From Streptomyces sp. NBC_01314 (GTDB lineage: Bacteria > Actinomycetota > Actinomycetes > Streptomycetales > Streptomycetaceae): 64,000 nucleotides of DNA. Of this stretch, positions 11,772-18,856 are shown piece by piece. The position numbers were made by a program, and so were the translations under genes. Position 1 is the stretch's first letter. Each line of letters opens with the position of its first letter. The notes under the pieces are model-generated. The model saw nothing but the letters and a program-made list of their open reading frames with translations. It did not search any database and was not told the origin of the DNA. Where the stretch lies: contig NZ_CP108394.1 of the NCBI RefSeq assembly GCF_041435215.1, positions 2,232,001 through 2,296,000 of the forward strand. Reading direction: 5' to 3'.

Positions 11772-13277
11772 CTAGGAGTCGGTGCCGTAGCGCTTGCGCA
11801 CCCGGGCCTTGAGGAGCTTTCCGGAGGCGGTGCGCGGAAGCTCGTCCGCGATGACCACCGACTTCGGGATCTTGTACTTGGCGAGCCGCCCGGCCAGCGA
11901 GGCCAGCACCTCGTCCGCGTCCAAGGCGCTGCCCTCCCGCGGCACGACGACCGCCCGAGGCACCTCGCCCCACTTGTCGTCCGGTACGCCGATGACCGCG
12001 CACTCGACGACGTCGGGGTGGGCCAGGAGCTGGTCCTCGATCTCCGCGGGGTAGATGTTCTCGCCCCCTGAGATGATCATGTCCTTGATGCGGTCGACGA
12101 TGAAGACATAGCCGTCCTCGTCGACGCGGGCGGCGTCCCCGCTGCGGAACCAGCCGTCGGCGAAGACCGCGGCCGTCTCCTCGGGCAGCCCCCAGTAGCC
12201 GGGCATGACGTGCGGTCCGCGGACCACGACCTCGCCGGGCTCGTCGACGCCGACCGGGGTCATGTCCGGCCGTACGACCCGTACATCGCTGAAGAAGTGC
12301 GGCACACCCGCCGAACCGGCCTTGCTCACGGCGTGCTCCGCGTCGAGGAAGAGCGTGCCGGGGGCCGCCTCCGTCATGCCGTAGCCCTGGAGGAAGGTGA
12401 GCCCGCGCTCCTGGAACCTGGCGATGAGCGGGGTCGGCACCGGTGAGCCGCCGCAGGACAGCATCCGCAGCGACGACAGGTCGGCGTCGGCCCAGCGCGG
12501 GTGTCGGGCCACCTGGTCGAACATGGTCGGGACGCCGAACATGAACGTGATCCGGTGCCGTTCGATGAGGTCGAAGGTGGCCTCGGGGGCGAAGGCCTCG
12601 ACCAGGACGCAGGTGCCGCCCTTGAGCAGCACCGGCAGGGTGAGCATGTTCAGCCCGGCCGTGTGGAACAACGGGGCGGAGACCAGGGCGCGTTCGTCGG
12701 TGATGACGTCCTGGTCGACGAGCACGTTGACGGCGTTCCAGATGATGTTGCCGTGCGTGAGCATCGCGCCCTTGGGGCGGCCCGTCGTCCCCGAGGTGTA
12801 CATGATGATGCAGGTGTCGTCGGCGGTGACGGGCTGGTCGATCGGCTCGGCCTCGGCCCCGGCGAGCAGCGCCTCGTACTCCGCGCCGGTCTCGACATAC
12901 GTACGGACGTCGGTGTCGCCCGGCAGCCCCGCGACGAGCCCGGTGAAAGCGGGCCCGTACACGAGCGCCTTGGCCCCGGAGTCCGCCAGCTGGTAGGCGA
13001 TCTCGGGGCCCGCGAGGCGGGTGTTGAGCGGGACGAAGACCGCGCCGAGGGTACCGGCGGCGAACAGCGTCTCCAGGTACGAGGGGTGGTTGGGCCCCAG
13101 GTAGGCGATCCGGTCGCCGCGGCGTACGCCGGAGGCGCGCAGGGCGTGGGCGAGGCGCGTGGTGCGCTCGTGCAGCTCCCCGTAGGTGATGCTCGTGTCG
13201 CCGTGGATCAGCGCGGTGCGTTCCGGGGTCTTGCGAGCCCGGCGGGCGGGCCACGACCCCAGTCCCTCATTGCGCAT
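11772..13277 (-). CDS. Acyl-CoA ligase (ANL superfamily, AMP-forming)
   Basis: About 501 residues. The AMP-binding P-loop is TSGTTGRPKGAMLTHG (about residue 164); later come YGMTEAAPG, the hinge GDAARVDEDGYVFIVDR, SGGENIYPAEIED and the C-terminal catalytic Lys motif PRTASGKLLKA. It activates a carboxylic acid to its acyl-CoA with ATP. I start at the ATG at 13277, which has AGGGG about 7 nt upstream; an ATG 21 nt earlier (13298) is possible. The operon also supplies a hydratase, an SDR and an amidohydrolase, so it probably feeds a ring-derived or branched acid into beta-oxidation. Confidence 0.92.
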   Translation of the reverse strand: MRNEGLGSWPARRARKTPERTALIHGDTSITYGELHERTTRLAHALRASGVRRGDRIAYLGPNHPSYLETLFAAGTLGAVFVPLNTRLAGPEIAYQLADSGAKALVYGPAFTGLVAGLPGDTDVRTYVETGAEYEALLAGAEAEPIDQPVTADDTCIIMYTSGTTGRPKGAMLTHGNIIWNAVNVLVDQDVITDERALVSAPLFHTAGLNMLTLPVLLKGGTCVLVEAFAPEATFDLIERHRITFMFGVPTMFDQVARHPRWADADLSSLRMLSCGGSPVPTPLIARFQERGLTFLQGYGMTEAAPGTLFLDAEHAVSKAGSAGVPHFFSDVRVVRPDMTPVGVDEPGEVVVRGPHVMPGYWGLPEETAAVFADGWFRSGDAARVDEDGYVFIVDRIKDMIISGGENIYPAEIEDQLLAHPDVVECAVIGVPDDKWGEVPRAVVVPREGSALDADEVLASLAGRLAKYKIPKSVVIADELPRTASGKLLKARVRKRYGTDS

Positions 13278-13328
13278 GTCTGTGCCCCTGTCCGTCATTG
13301 CACATGGGGGGTACCCCTCACGGTTTCG

Positions 13329-14225
13329 TCATGGCTTCGTCAGTCCGAGCAGCCGGGCGGCGTTCTCCTTCAGGATCTTCGGCTTGACCTCGTCCTTGAT
13401 CGGCAGCTTCTCGAAGTCGGCGAGCCAGCGGTCGGGGGTGAGGACGGGGTAGTCGGAGCCGAAGAGCACCTTGTCCTTGAGCAGGGTGTTCGCGTACTGC
13501 ACGAGCTGCGGCGGGAAGTACTTCGGCGACCAGCCGGACAGGTCGATGTGCACGCCCGGCTTGTGCGTGGCGACCGCGAGCGCCTCGTCCTGCCAGGGGA
13601 AGGACGGGTGCGCCAGGATGATCTTGAGGTGCGGGAAGTCGGCGGCGACGTCGTCCACGTGCAGCGGGTTGGAGTACTTCAGCCGGATGCCACCGCCGCC
13701 GGGGACGCCCGCGCCGATGCCCGTCTGGCCCGTGTGGAAGAGGGCGATCGTGCCCGTCTCCTCGATGACCTCGTACAGGGCGTACGCCACCGCGCGGTCG
13801 TTGGGGAAGAAACCCTGGACGCTGGGGTGGAACTTGAAGCCCTTCACCCCGTACTCCTCGACCAGCCGGCGGGCCTGCTTCACGCCGGCCTTGCCGCGGA
13901 AGGGGTCGATGGAGGCGAAGGGGATCAGCACGTCCGCGTTGGCGGCGGCCGCCTCGGCGACCTCCTCGTTCGGGACGGGCTCGGTGCCGGTCGCGGACTC
14001 GGCGTCCACCGTGAAGATCACGGCTGCCATCTTCCGCTCGCGGTAGTAGGCGGCCGTCTCCTCCAGGGTGGGCTTGCGCTTGCCCTCGACCTTGAAATAC
14101 GCGGAGGAGGCATCATGCAGGTCGTCGGCCAGGGAGGAGTTGCCCTTGGAGGACACCTCCGCGTGGGTGTGGACGTCGATCGCGACCAGCTCGTCCACGT
14201 TCATGGCGGGCGTTGCGGGACTCAT
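13329..14225 (-). CDS. Amidohydrolase-2 family (ACMSD-like TIM barrel) protein
   Basis: A 298-residue metal-dependent hydrolase or decarboxylase of the amidohydrolase-2 family. Visible metal-ligand motifs: IDVHTH (~15-20), KGFKFHP (~137), ILAHPSFPW (~198) and the final Asp in LFGSDYP (~262). The family includes 2-amino-3-carboxymuconate semialdehyde decarboxylase and related (de)carboxylases. The ATG at 14225 overlaps the SDR stop by one base (TGATG), arguing for translational coupling. The substrate is not identifiable. Confidence 0.88.
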   Translation of the reverse strand: MSPATPAMNVDELVAIDVHTHAEVSSKGNSSLADDLHDASSAYFKVEGKRKPTLEETAAYYRERKMAAVIFTVDAESATGTEPVPNEEVAEAAAANADVLIPFASIDPFRGKAGVKQARRLVEEYGVKGFKFHPSVQGFFPNDRAVAYALYEVIEETGTIALFHTGQTGIGAGVPGGGGIRLKYSNPLHVDDVAADFPHLKIILAHPSFPWQDEALAVATHKPGVHIDLSGWSPKYFPPQLVQYANTLLKDKVLFGSDYPVLTPDRWLADFEKLPIKDEVKPKILKENAARLLGLTKP

Positions 14226-15142
14226 CACGCCTCCGGGATCTTCGGGGCGGGGATGCCCACGGTCTGCGGCTCGGCGCCCAGCGAGGTCGGCCAGACGTCG
14301 GCGAGGGCCTCGGGGGTCCAGCCGCCGTTCGCGTACGCCGTCTTGATCTCCTGCGGATGCGACCAGAGTGCCACCTTGTCGCCGCCGATGCCGATGGCCT
14401 GGCCGGTGACACCGCGCGCCGCCTCGGAGGCGAGGAACGGGACCAGCGCCGCACAGTCCTCGGGGGTGCCGAAGCCCTCGCCCTTGCGCAGGAACTCCGG
14501 GAACGGCTTGCCCTCGCGCAGCGCCTCGACGTACGGGGCGAAGACCGGGATGGTCTCGGTCATCGCGGTGGCGGCGACCGGGACGATCGCGTTGACCGTG
14601 ATGTTCGCGCGGCCCAGCTCCATCGCCCAGGTGCGGGCGAAGGCGGCGATGCCGGCCTTGGCGGCGGCGTAGTTCGTCTGGCCGAAGTTGCCGCGCTGGC
14701 CGGCCGGGGAGCCGACGAGGATCAGGGAGCCGCCCTCGCCCTGTTCCCGCATACGGATCGCGGCGGCGCGGGCGCAGGTGAAGGTGCCCTTGAGGTGGGT
14801 GTTGATCACCGCGTCGAAGTCGTCGTCGGACATCTTCCACAGCACCTTGTCGCGCAGGATGCCCGCGTTGGTGACCAGGATGTCGAGCCGCCCGAACTCC
14901 TCCACCGCGCGGCCCACCAGCCGGTCGGCCGCCTCGGTCGTACCGACCGGGACGACCTCGGCGACGGCCTTGCCGCCCGCCTCGGTGATGGACTTCACGG
15001 CCGCTTCGGCCACGGCCTCGTCGATGTCGTTGACGACGACGGAGGCGCCGGCGGCGGCGAGGGCCTGTGCGTAGGCGAGGCCGAGGCCACGGCCACTGCC
15101 CGTGACGACGGCGACCTTGCCGGTGAGATCGATGCTGGGCAC
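14225..15142 (-). CDS. SDR-family oxidoreductase (3-hydroxyacyl-CoA dehydrogenase-like)
   Basis: A 305-residue short-chain dehydrogenase. The cofactor motif is TGSGRGLGLAYA (~14-25), followed by NDID, the NAG motif (TNAGI ~94) and the catalytic Tyr-Lys in NYAAAKAG (~165); Ser lies ~13 residues before the Tyr. The length and the acidic ND after strand 2 suggest NAD(H) and resemble the peroxisomal multifunctional-enzyme-2 type. The GTG start at 15142 has AAGGGA about 8 nt upstream; the longer frame contains the divergent promoter. It is the first gene of the leftward operon. Confidence 0.92.
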   Translation of the reverse strand: MPSIDLTGKVAVVTGSGRGLGLAYAQALAAAGASVVVNDIDEAVAEAAVKSITEAGGKAVAEVVPVGTTEAADRLVGRAVEEFGRLDILVTNAGILRDKVLWKMSDDDFDAVINTHLKGTFTCARAAAIRMREQGEGGSLILVGSPAGQRGNFGQTNYAAAKAGIAAFARTWAMELGRANITVNAIVPVAATAMTETIPVFAPYVEALREGKPFPEFLRKGEGFGTPEDCAALVPFLASEAARGVTGQAIGIGGDKVALWSHPQEIKTAYANGGWTPEALADVWPTSLGAEPQTVGIPAPKIPEA

Positions 15143-15212
15143 GAGGAAATCCCTTCGGAGGGGTGCGACGGCCGACGCTGCCGAGCGCCTGCCGACTGCG
15201 GCTGTGAGATCG

Positions 15213-15241
15213 AAGCTAAGAGCAATAGTTGTTGACGTCAA
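15213..15241 (-). promoter_or_regulatory. Putative promoter of the SDR operon
   Basis: On the minus strand TTGACG (15241-15236) and TAGCTT (15218-15213) are separated by 17 nt, placing a start site near 15206, about 60 nt before the GTG of the SDR gene. The -35 box lies inside the repeat pair described separately. Confidence 0.55.
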
Positions 15242-15250
15242 TAGTTGTTG
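15223..15250. promoter_or_regulatory. Probable MarR operator: 12-bp direct repeat
   Basis: CAATAGTTGTTG occurs twice (15223-15234 and 15239-15250), 16 bp apart, with the palindrome TTGACGTCAA (15232-15241) at the centre. The site lies between the divergent SDR operon and the MarR gene and covers the -35 box of the operon, a position suited to repression. Confidence 0.6.
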
Positions 15251-15268
15251 TTCCCCGGGCGTTGCGTC

Positions 15269-15808
15269 ATGCTGGGTCGGTACACCAGCGCCGCCCCTTT
15301 CTCGGGGCCTCGAACAGGGAGTCCCGCTATCGCCGGCCAGCAGACGCAGAACGCCGCCTCGATCGACGCGCGCGAGCCCTGGATGCGCGGGCTGCACGCG
15401 GACACGGGCTATCTGCTGTACCGCCTGGGGCTGCGGTCCGGGCAGCTGTTCAACTCGTCCCTCCAGGAGTCGGGGCTGAGGCTGCGGCACTACGCGCTGC
15501 TGCGCTTCCTGGCGACCGCCCCGGGCGCGCTCCAGCGCGAGCTGAGCGCGTCGCTCGGCTACGACCCGAGCGCGATCGTCGGCCTGGTGGACGACCTGGA
15601 GAAGCTGGGCTTCGCCGAGCGGCGCCCCTCCCCCGACGACCGCCGCAGCCGGATCGTCGTCCTGACCGAGGACGGCCGGTCCTTCCTCCGCGACACCGAC
15701 GAGGCCGGACAGCGCGTCACGAACGAACTGCTGGAGCCCCTCGACGCCGCCGAGCGTGAGACGCTCCACGTGCTGCTGCAGAAGGTCGCCGAAGCCGGAC
15801 TGGGGTGA
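15269..15808 (+). CDS. MarR-family transcriptional regulator
   Basis: About 179 residues if the ATG at 15269 is used. The winged-helix region is typical: RHYALLRFLA, then QRELSASLGYDPSAIVG (recognition helix), DDLEKLGFAERRPSPDDRR (wing) and LTEDGR. MarR dimers usually bind palindromic operators and release on binding aromatic ligands. The gene is divergent from the SDR operon, and a repeated 12-bp motif lies between them. The conserved part begins nearer AREPWMRG, so the N-terminal ~40 residues are uncertain; TTG codons at 15245 and 15248 are other start options. IclR follows 4 bp downstream. Confidence 0.88.
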   Translation: MLGRYTSAAPFSGPRTGSPAIAGQQTQNAASIDAREPWMRGLHADTGYLLYRLGLRSGQLFNSSLQESGLRLRHYALLRFLATAPGALQRELSASLGYDPSAIVGLVDDLEKLGFAERRPSPDDRRSRIVVLTEDGRSFLRDTDEAGQRVTNELLEPLDAAERETLHVLLQKVAEAGLG

Positions 15809-15812
15809 CGCC

Positions 15813-16700
15813 ATGACGATGACCACCGACGCGCTCCCGTCACCGGGACCCGTGCCCCGGCCGGCCGCGTCGCCGGGGACCGCGCCCCGGCAGGCCGAGC
15901 CCCCGGGAGCGGCCCGCTCCGCCCCCGACCGGCTCCTCGCCGTGCTGGCCGCCTTCGACCACGACCACCCGGCGCTCTCCCTGACCGACATCAGCCGCCG
16001 GGCCGGGCTGACCCTCACCACGGCCCACCGGCTGGTGGGCGCGCTCACCGAGTGGGGCGCCCTGGAGCGGGACTCGGACGGGATCTACCACGTCGGGCTG
16101 CGGCTCTGGGAGCTCGCGGCACTCGCCCCGCGCGGGCTCGCACTGCGCCAGATCGCGCTGCCGTACCTGGAGGACCTGTATGAGGCCACGCACGAGAACG
16201 TACAGCTCGCGGTACGTGACGGCGACGACGTCGTCTACATCGAGTGGCTCTCCGGGCGCTCAGCCGTCGGCGTCCACATCCGGGTCGGCGGCCGCTGGCC
16301 CCTGCACGCCACGGGGGTGGGCCTGGCACTCCTCGCCCACGGCGACCCCTCGTCCCAGGAGACCTACTGCCAGGGGACCTTGGCCTCGTTCACGCCATAC
16401 ACCATCGCCGACGCGCCCCGGTTGCGGCGCGTACTCGCCGAAGTCCGGCGCACGGGCGTGGCGGTGAGCAGCCGTCAGGTCACCGAGGACGCGCTGTCGG
16501 TGGCCGCGCCGGTACGCGGCCCGGGCGGTTCCGTGGTCGCCGCCGTGTCGGTCGTGGTGCCCCAAGCGGGCGCCCAGGTACCGGTGTTGACGCCCGCGGT
16601 ACGGGTGGCCGCACGCGGGATCTCCCGCGCCCTGGGCTGGCGTCCGGACGAACCCCGCCGAGGGTCGCTGATCCCGGGCCGGGGCGCTTCTGCTTCTTGA
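15813..16700 (+). CDS. IclR-family transcriptional regulator
   Basis: A 295-residue protein. After a Pro/Ala-rich N-terminal ~35 residues comes the IclR winged helix (LTDISRRAGLTLTTAHRLV, then GIYHVGLRLWELA) and the C-terminal GAF-like effector domain (DVVYIEWLSG; HATGVGLALLAH; VAAPVRGPGGSVVAAVSV). The ATG at 15813 follows the MarR stop by 4 bp, so the two regulators form one unit. IclR proteins commonly control aromatic or short-chain acid catabolism, which fits the neighbouring ligase operon. No separate operator is obvious. Confidence 0.9.
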   Translation: MTMTTDALPSPGPVPRPAASPGTAPRQAEPPGAARSAPDRLLAVLAAFDHDHPALSLTDISRRAGLTLTTAHRLVGALTEWGALERDSDGIYHVGLRLWELAALAPRGLALRQIALPYLEDLYEATHENVQLAVRDGDDVVYIEWLSGRSAVGVHIRVGGRWPLHATGVGLALLAHGDPSSQETYCQGTLASFTPYTIADAPRLRRVLAEVRRTGVAVSSRQVTEDALSVAAPVRGPGGSVVAAVSVVVPQAGAQVPVLTPAVRVAARGISRALGWRPDEPRRGSLIPGRGASAS

Positions 16701-16706
16701 CGGGAC

Positions 16707-16730
16707 GCGCGCGTTCTTGAGGGCGCGCGC
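16707..16730. terminator. Weak hairpin after the iclR-like gene
   Basis: GCGCGCG and CGCGCGC pair across a 10-nt loop just after the IclR stop, between it and the convergent remnant. No T tract. Plausible but only moderate support because the arms are simple GC alternation. Confidence 0.35.
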
Positions 16731-16733
16731 CTG

Positions 16734-17100
16734 CTACGTCTTGGCCCGTGCCTGTGCCGCGTACGTCACGACGGCACCCGCGGGCGGTGAGGTGAGCCGG
16801 CCCTGGTCGGTGCCCGAGGCCGGGGTGACCTCCCAGCGGGTCGCGAACCGGCCGCCGGAGCGGATGCGGTCCGTGGTGGCCGTGCCGAGGTCGCGCACCT
16901 GCCAACCGCTGGGCGAGGAGGGCGAGGCCGGCCTCGGTCCAGGGCCAGGCGGAGCCGTTGGCGAAGGACACGGTGACCAGGAACCCCCCGCCCCTCGGGG
17001 CGACTTGGAGGGTGACGACGTAGGGCTCACGCCGGTAGTCGTCCACCCAGGAGGACCGCATCAGCCGCACCAGCGCGTCGGCCCGGGCGGACCGCGCCGC
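16734..17100 (-). pseudogene. Frameshifted remnant of an unidentified gene
   Basis: Two adjacent minus-strand frames both look like real protein and join at about 16905-16915. The upstream part includes MRSSWVDDYRREPYVVTL and FLVTVSFANGSAWPWTEAG; one frame over, the downstream part runs WQVRDLGTATTDRIRSGG to FATRWEVTP and ends at TAG 16734. Each ceases to look like protein beyond the junction, so a 1-nt indel is the simplest reading. No start codon or Shine-Dalgarno was found upstream, so the 5' end is also missing. I do not recognise the family. The rest of the 16701-17271 interval holds only terminators. Confidence 0.45.
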
Positions 17101-17181
17101 CGCGAGGTCCGGAGAGGGGGAATGCGGGGTTCTGGTTCCACCGAGAAGAGTTGATCTCGCCAGAAGTCCGTGGCACGGCTC

Positions 17182-17212
17182 GCACCGGCCCGGGGGTCCC
17201 CCGGGCCGGTGC
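17182..17212 (-). terminator. Perfect 15-bp inverted repeat after the serine hydrolase gene
   Basis: GCACCGGCCCGGGGG (17182-17196) and its exact complement (17198-17212) flank a single central base. It lies 60 bp beyond the minus-strand stop at 17272 and is the likely terminator of that gene. Confidence 0.7.
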
Positions 17213-17271
17213 GGTGGTGCGGCCAGTACGGCGGCGCGGCTGTGCGGTTCGATACGGCTGTGCCGCCGGGC

Positions 17272-18369
17272 TCAGGCCGACAGGCCCTCGTAGACGGCCG
17301 CGAGGATCGTGAAGGCCCGGTCGTCGCCGAGTCCTTCGTCGATCATCTGGTTCATCATGTACGCCACGGTCATCCGGGCGTCGAGGTCCACCAGGACGAT
17401 CGAGCCGCCCCAGCCGCCCCAGAAACAGGTGCGGGGGTTGGGCAGTTGGCCGCCGTTCAGGCCGTAGCCCATGCCGTAGCGCATCGGGACGCGCAGGACG
17501 CTGTCCGTGCCGTCGAACTGCTCCTCCAGGACCCGTTCGCACCCCTTCTCCGACAGCAGCCGCACACCACGTGCCGCCCCGCCGGAGGCCAGCAGCGACT
17601 GCACGGCCGCGACCGAGCGGGCGTTGCCGTGACCGTTCGCGGCCGGGATCTCGGCGCGGCGCCAGGCGGTCGTGTTGGCGGTGCCGTCCGGTATGGCCGG
17701 GTTGGGCGGCGGGCCGCCCCGGGGCGGGGAGGAGGGCGGCGCGATGATCGGTGCCACCCGGTGGTCGTGCTCGGCGGCGAGCCCGATGTGGAAGTCGGCG
17801 CCCAGCGGGCCCGTGACCTCCTCGGCGAGGAAGGTGCCCAGGCTGCGGCCGGTGACCCGGCGGACGATCTCGCCGAGCAGATACCCCTGGGTGACGGCGT
17901 GGTAGCCGGCCTCGGTGCCGGGCTCCCAGGCCGGTGCCTGCGCGGCGAGCCGGGAGGTGGCGGTCGGCCAGTCGTACAGGTCCTCCAGCGTCATGGGCGC
18001 CTCGAAGCGGGGCAGCCCCGCCGTGTGCGAGAGCACATGGCGCACGCGTACGTCCTCCTTGCCGGCCGCCGCGAACTCGGGCCAGTACGTCGCCACCGGC
18101 GCGTCCAGGTCCAGTTCGCCCCGGTCGGCGAGCATCAGTACGCACAGGGCGGTCATCGTCTTGGTGGTGGACCACACATGGGTGATGGTGTCCCGCTCCC
18201 ACGGTGTGGTGCGGTCCGCGTCCACGTACCCGCCCCAGAGGTCGACCACCGGCTCACCGTCGACGTACACGGCGACCGACGCCCCCACGTCCTTGTCGTC
18301 CAGCGAGGCGGACAGCGCCTCGCGTACCGCGGCGAACCGGTCCGTGCACGTGCCATGAGTCAGCGCCAT
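17272..18369 (-). CDS. Serine hydrolase of the class C beta-lactamase / esterase (EstB) family
   Basis: A 365-residue beta-lactamase-fold hydrolase. The nucleophile SxxK motif is STTK (about residue 68) after ITHVW; the Tyr motif region is AGYHAVTQGYLLGE (about 160), and the C-terminal wall reads FWGGWGGSIVLVDLDARM (Gly-rich in place of KTG), as in esterases rather than penicillinases. No signal peptide, so probably a cytoplasmic esterase or peptidase. I start at the ATG at 18369; the frame is open for another 375 bp, but that part is Gly/Asn and Arg/Gln repeats coded by a hexanucleotide tract. No clear Shine-Dalgarno. Confidence 0.85.
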   Translation of the reverse strand: MALTHGTCTDRFAAVREALSASLDDKDVGASVAVYVDGEPVVDLWGGYVDADRTTPWERDTITHVWSTTKTMTALCVLMLADRGELDLDAPVATYWPEFAAAGKEDVRVRHVLSHTAGLPRFEAPMTLEDLYDWPTATSRLAAQAPAWEPGTEAGYHAVTQGYLLGEIVRRVTGRSLGTFLAEEVTGPLGADFHIGLAAEHDHRVAPIIAPPSSPPRGGPPPNPAIPDGTANTTAWRRAEIPAANGHGNARSVAAVQSLLASGGAARGVRLLSEKGCERVLEEQFDGTDSVLRVPMRYGMGYGLNGGQLPNPRTCFWGGWGGSIVLVDLDARMTVAYMMNQMIDEGLGDDRAFTILAAVYEGLSA

Positions 18370-18490
18370 GAGGGGAAGGTAACGGGTGGCCGTCGGACCG
18401 GGCCATCGAATAAACAGGGCACAGCCGCGAAGACGTTGCCCCGGATCTCGCTGTCGGTGTCCGAGACGCGCGTCACGCCCCGGCGGCGGA

Positions 18491-18520
18491 TGCCGCTGCC
18501 GCTGCCGCTGCCGCTGCCGC
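18491..18520. repeat. Hexanucleotide tandem repeat (TGCCGC)5
   Basis: Five perfect copies of TGCCGC in the 487-bp gap between the serine hydrolase and the kinase gene. Together with the second tract nearby it is the main structure in this interval; I see no convincing gene there. Confidence 0.8.
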
Positions 18521-18631
18521 CGGATGGTGTGGCGTGGCGGCTGCCGAGAACGTGGCGCAGCCCTTCCGCGATCTCGGCCAACAGCCGCCGTCGGCCGGCT
18601 CCCGCCACCGTGCCTGCCCCGGCTCCTGACC

Positions 18632-18679
<48 letters not shown>

Positions 18680-18856
18680 CCCAACGGCTGGAACCTGTCC
18701 TGGTCGGACTGGAAGGCCGGGAGCGCTCTCTGACTCCGCGACACCGATCAGCGCCATGGCCTCGCACCGTTCTCCGGCGCCCCTGGTAGGGCGCCCCTTC
18801 CCGCATCCCATAGGCTGATCCGCCGCAGCTGTCGTACGACAAGAGCGTGGTGGGAA

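Noticed and set aside
16717..17154. A 145-codon plus-strand frame after iclR
   Set aside because: Antisense to the frameshifted remnant, which has the more protein-like composition.
18717..18732. CebR-type operator before the kinase gene
   Set aside because: Only an 8-bp GAGCGCTC core with poor flanks and no sugar gene nearby; chance match is likely.
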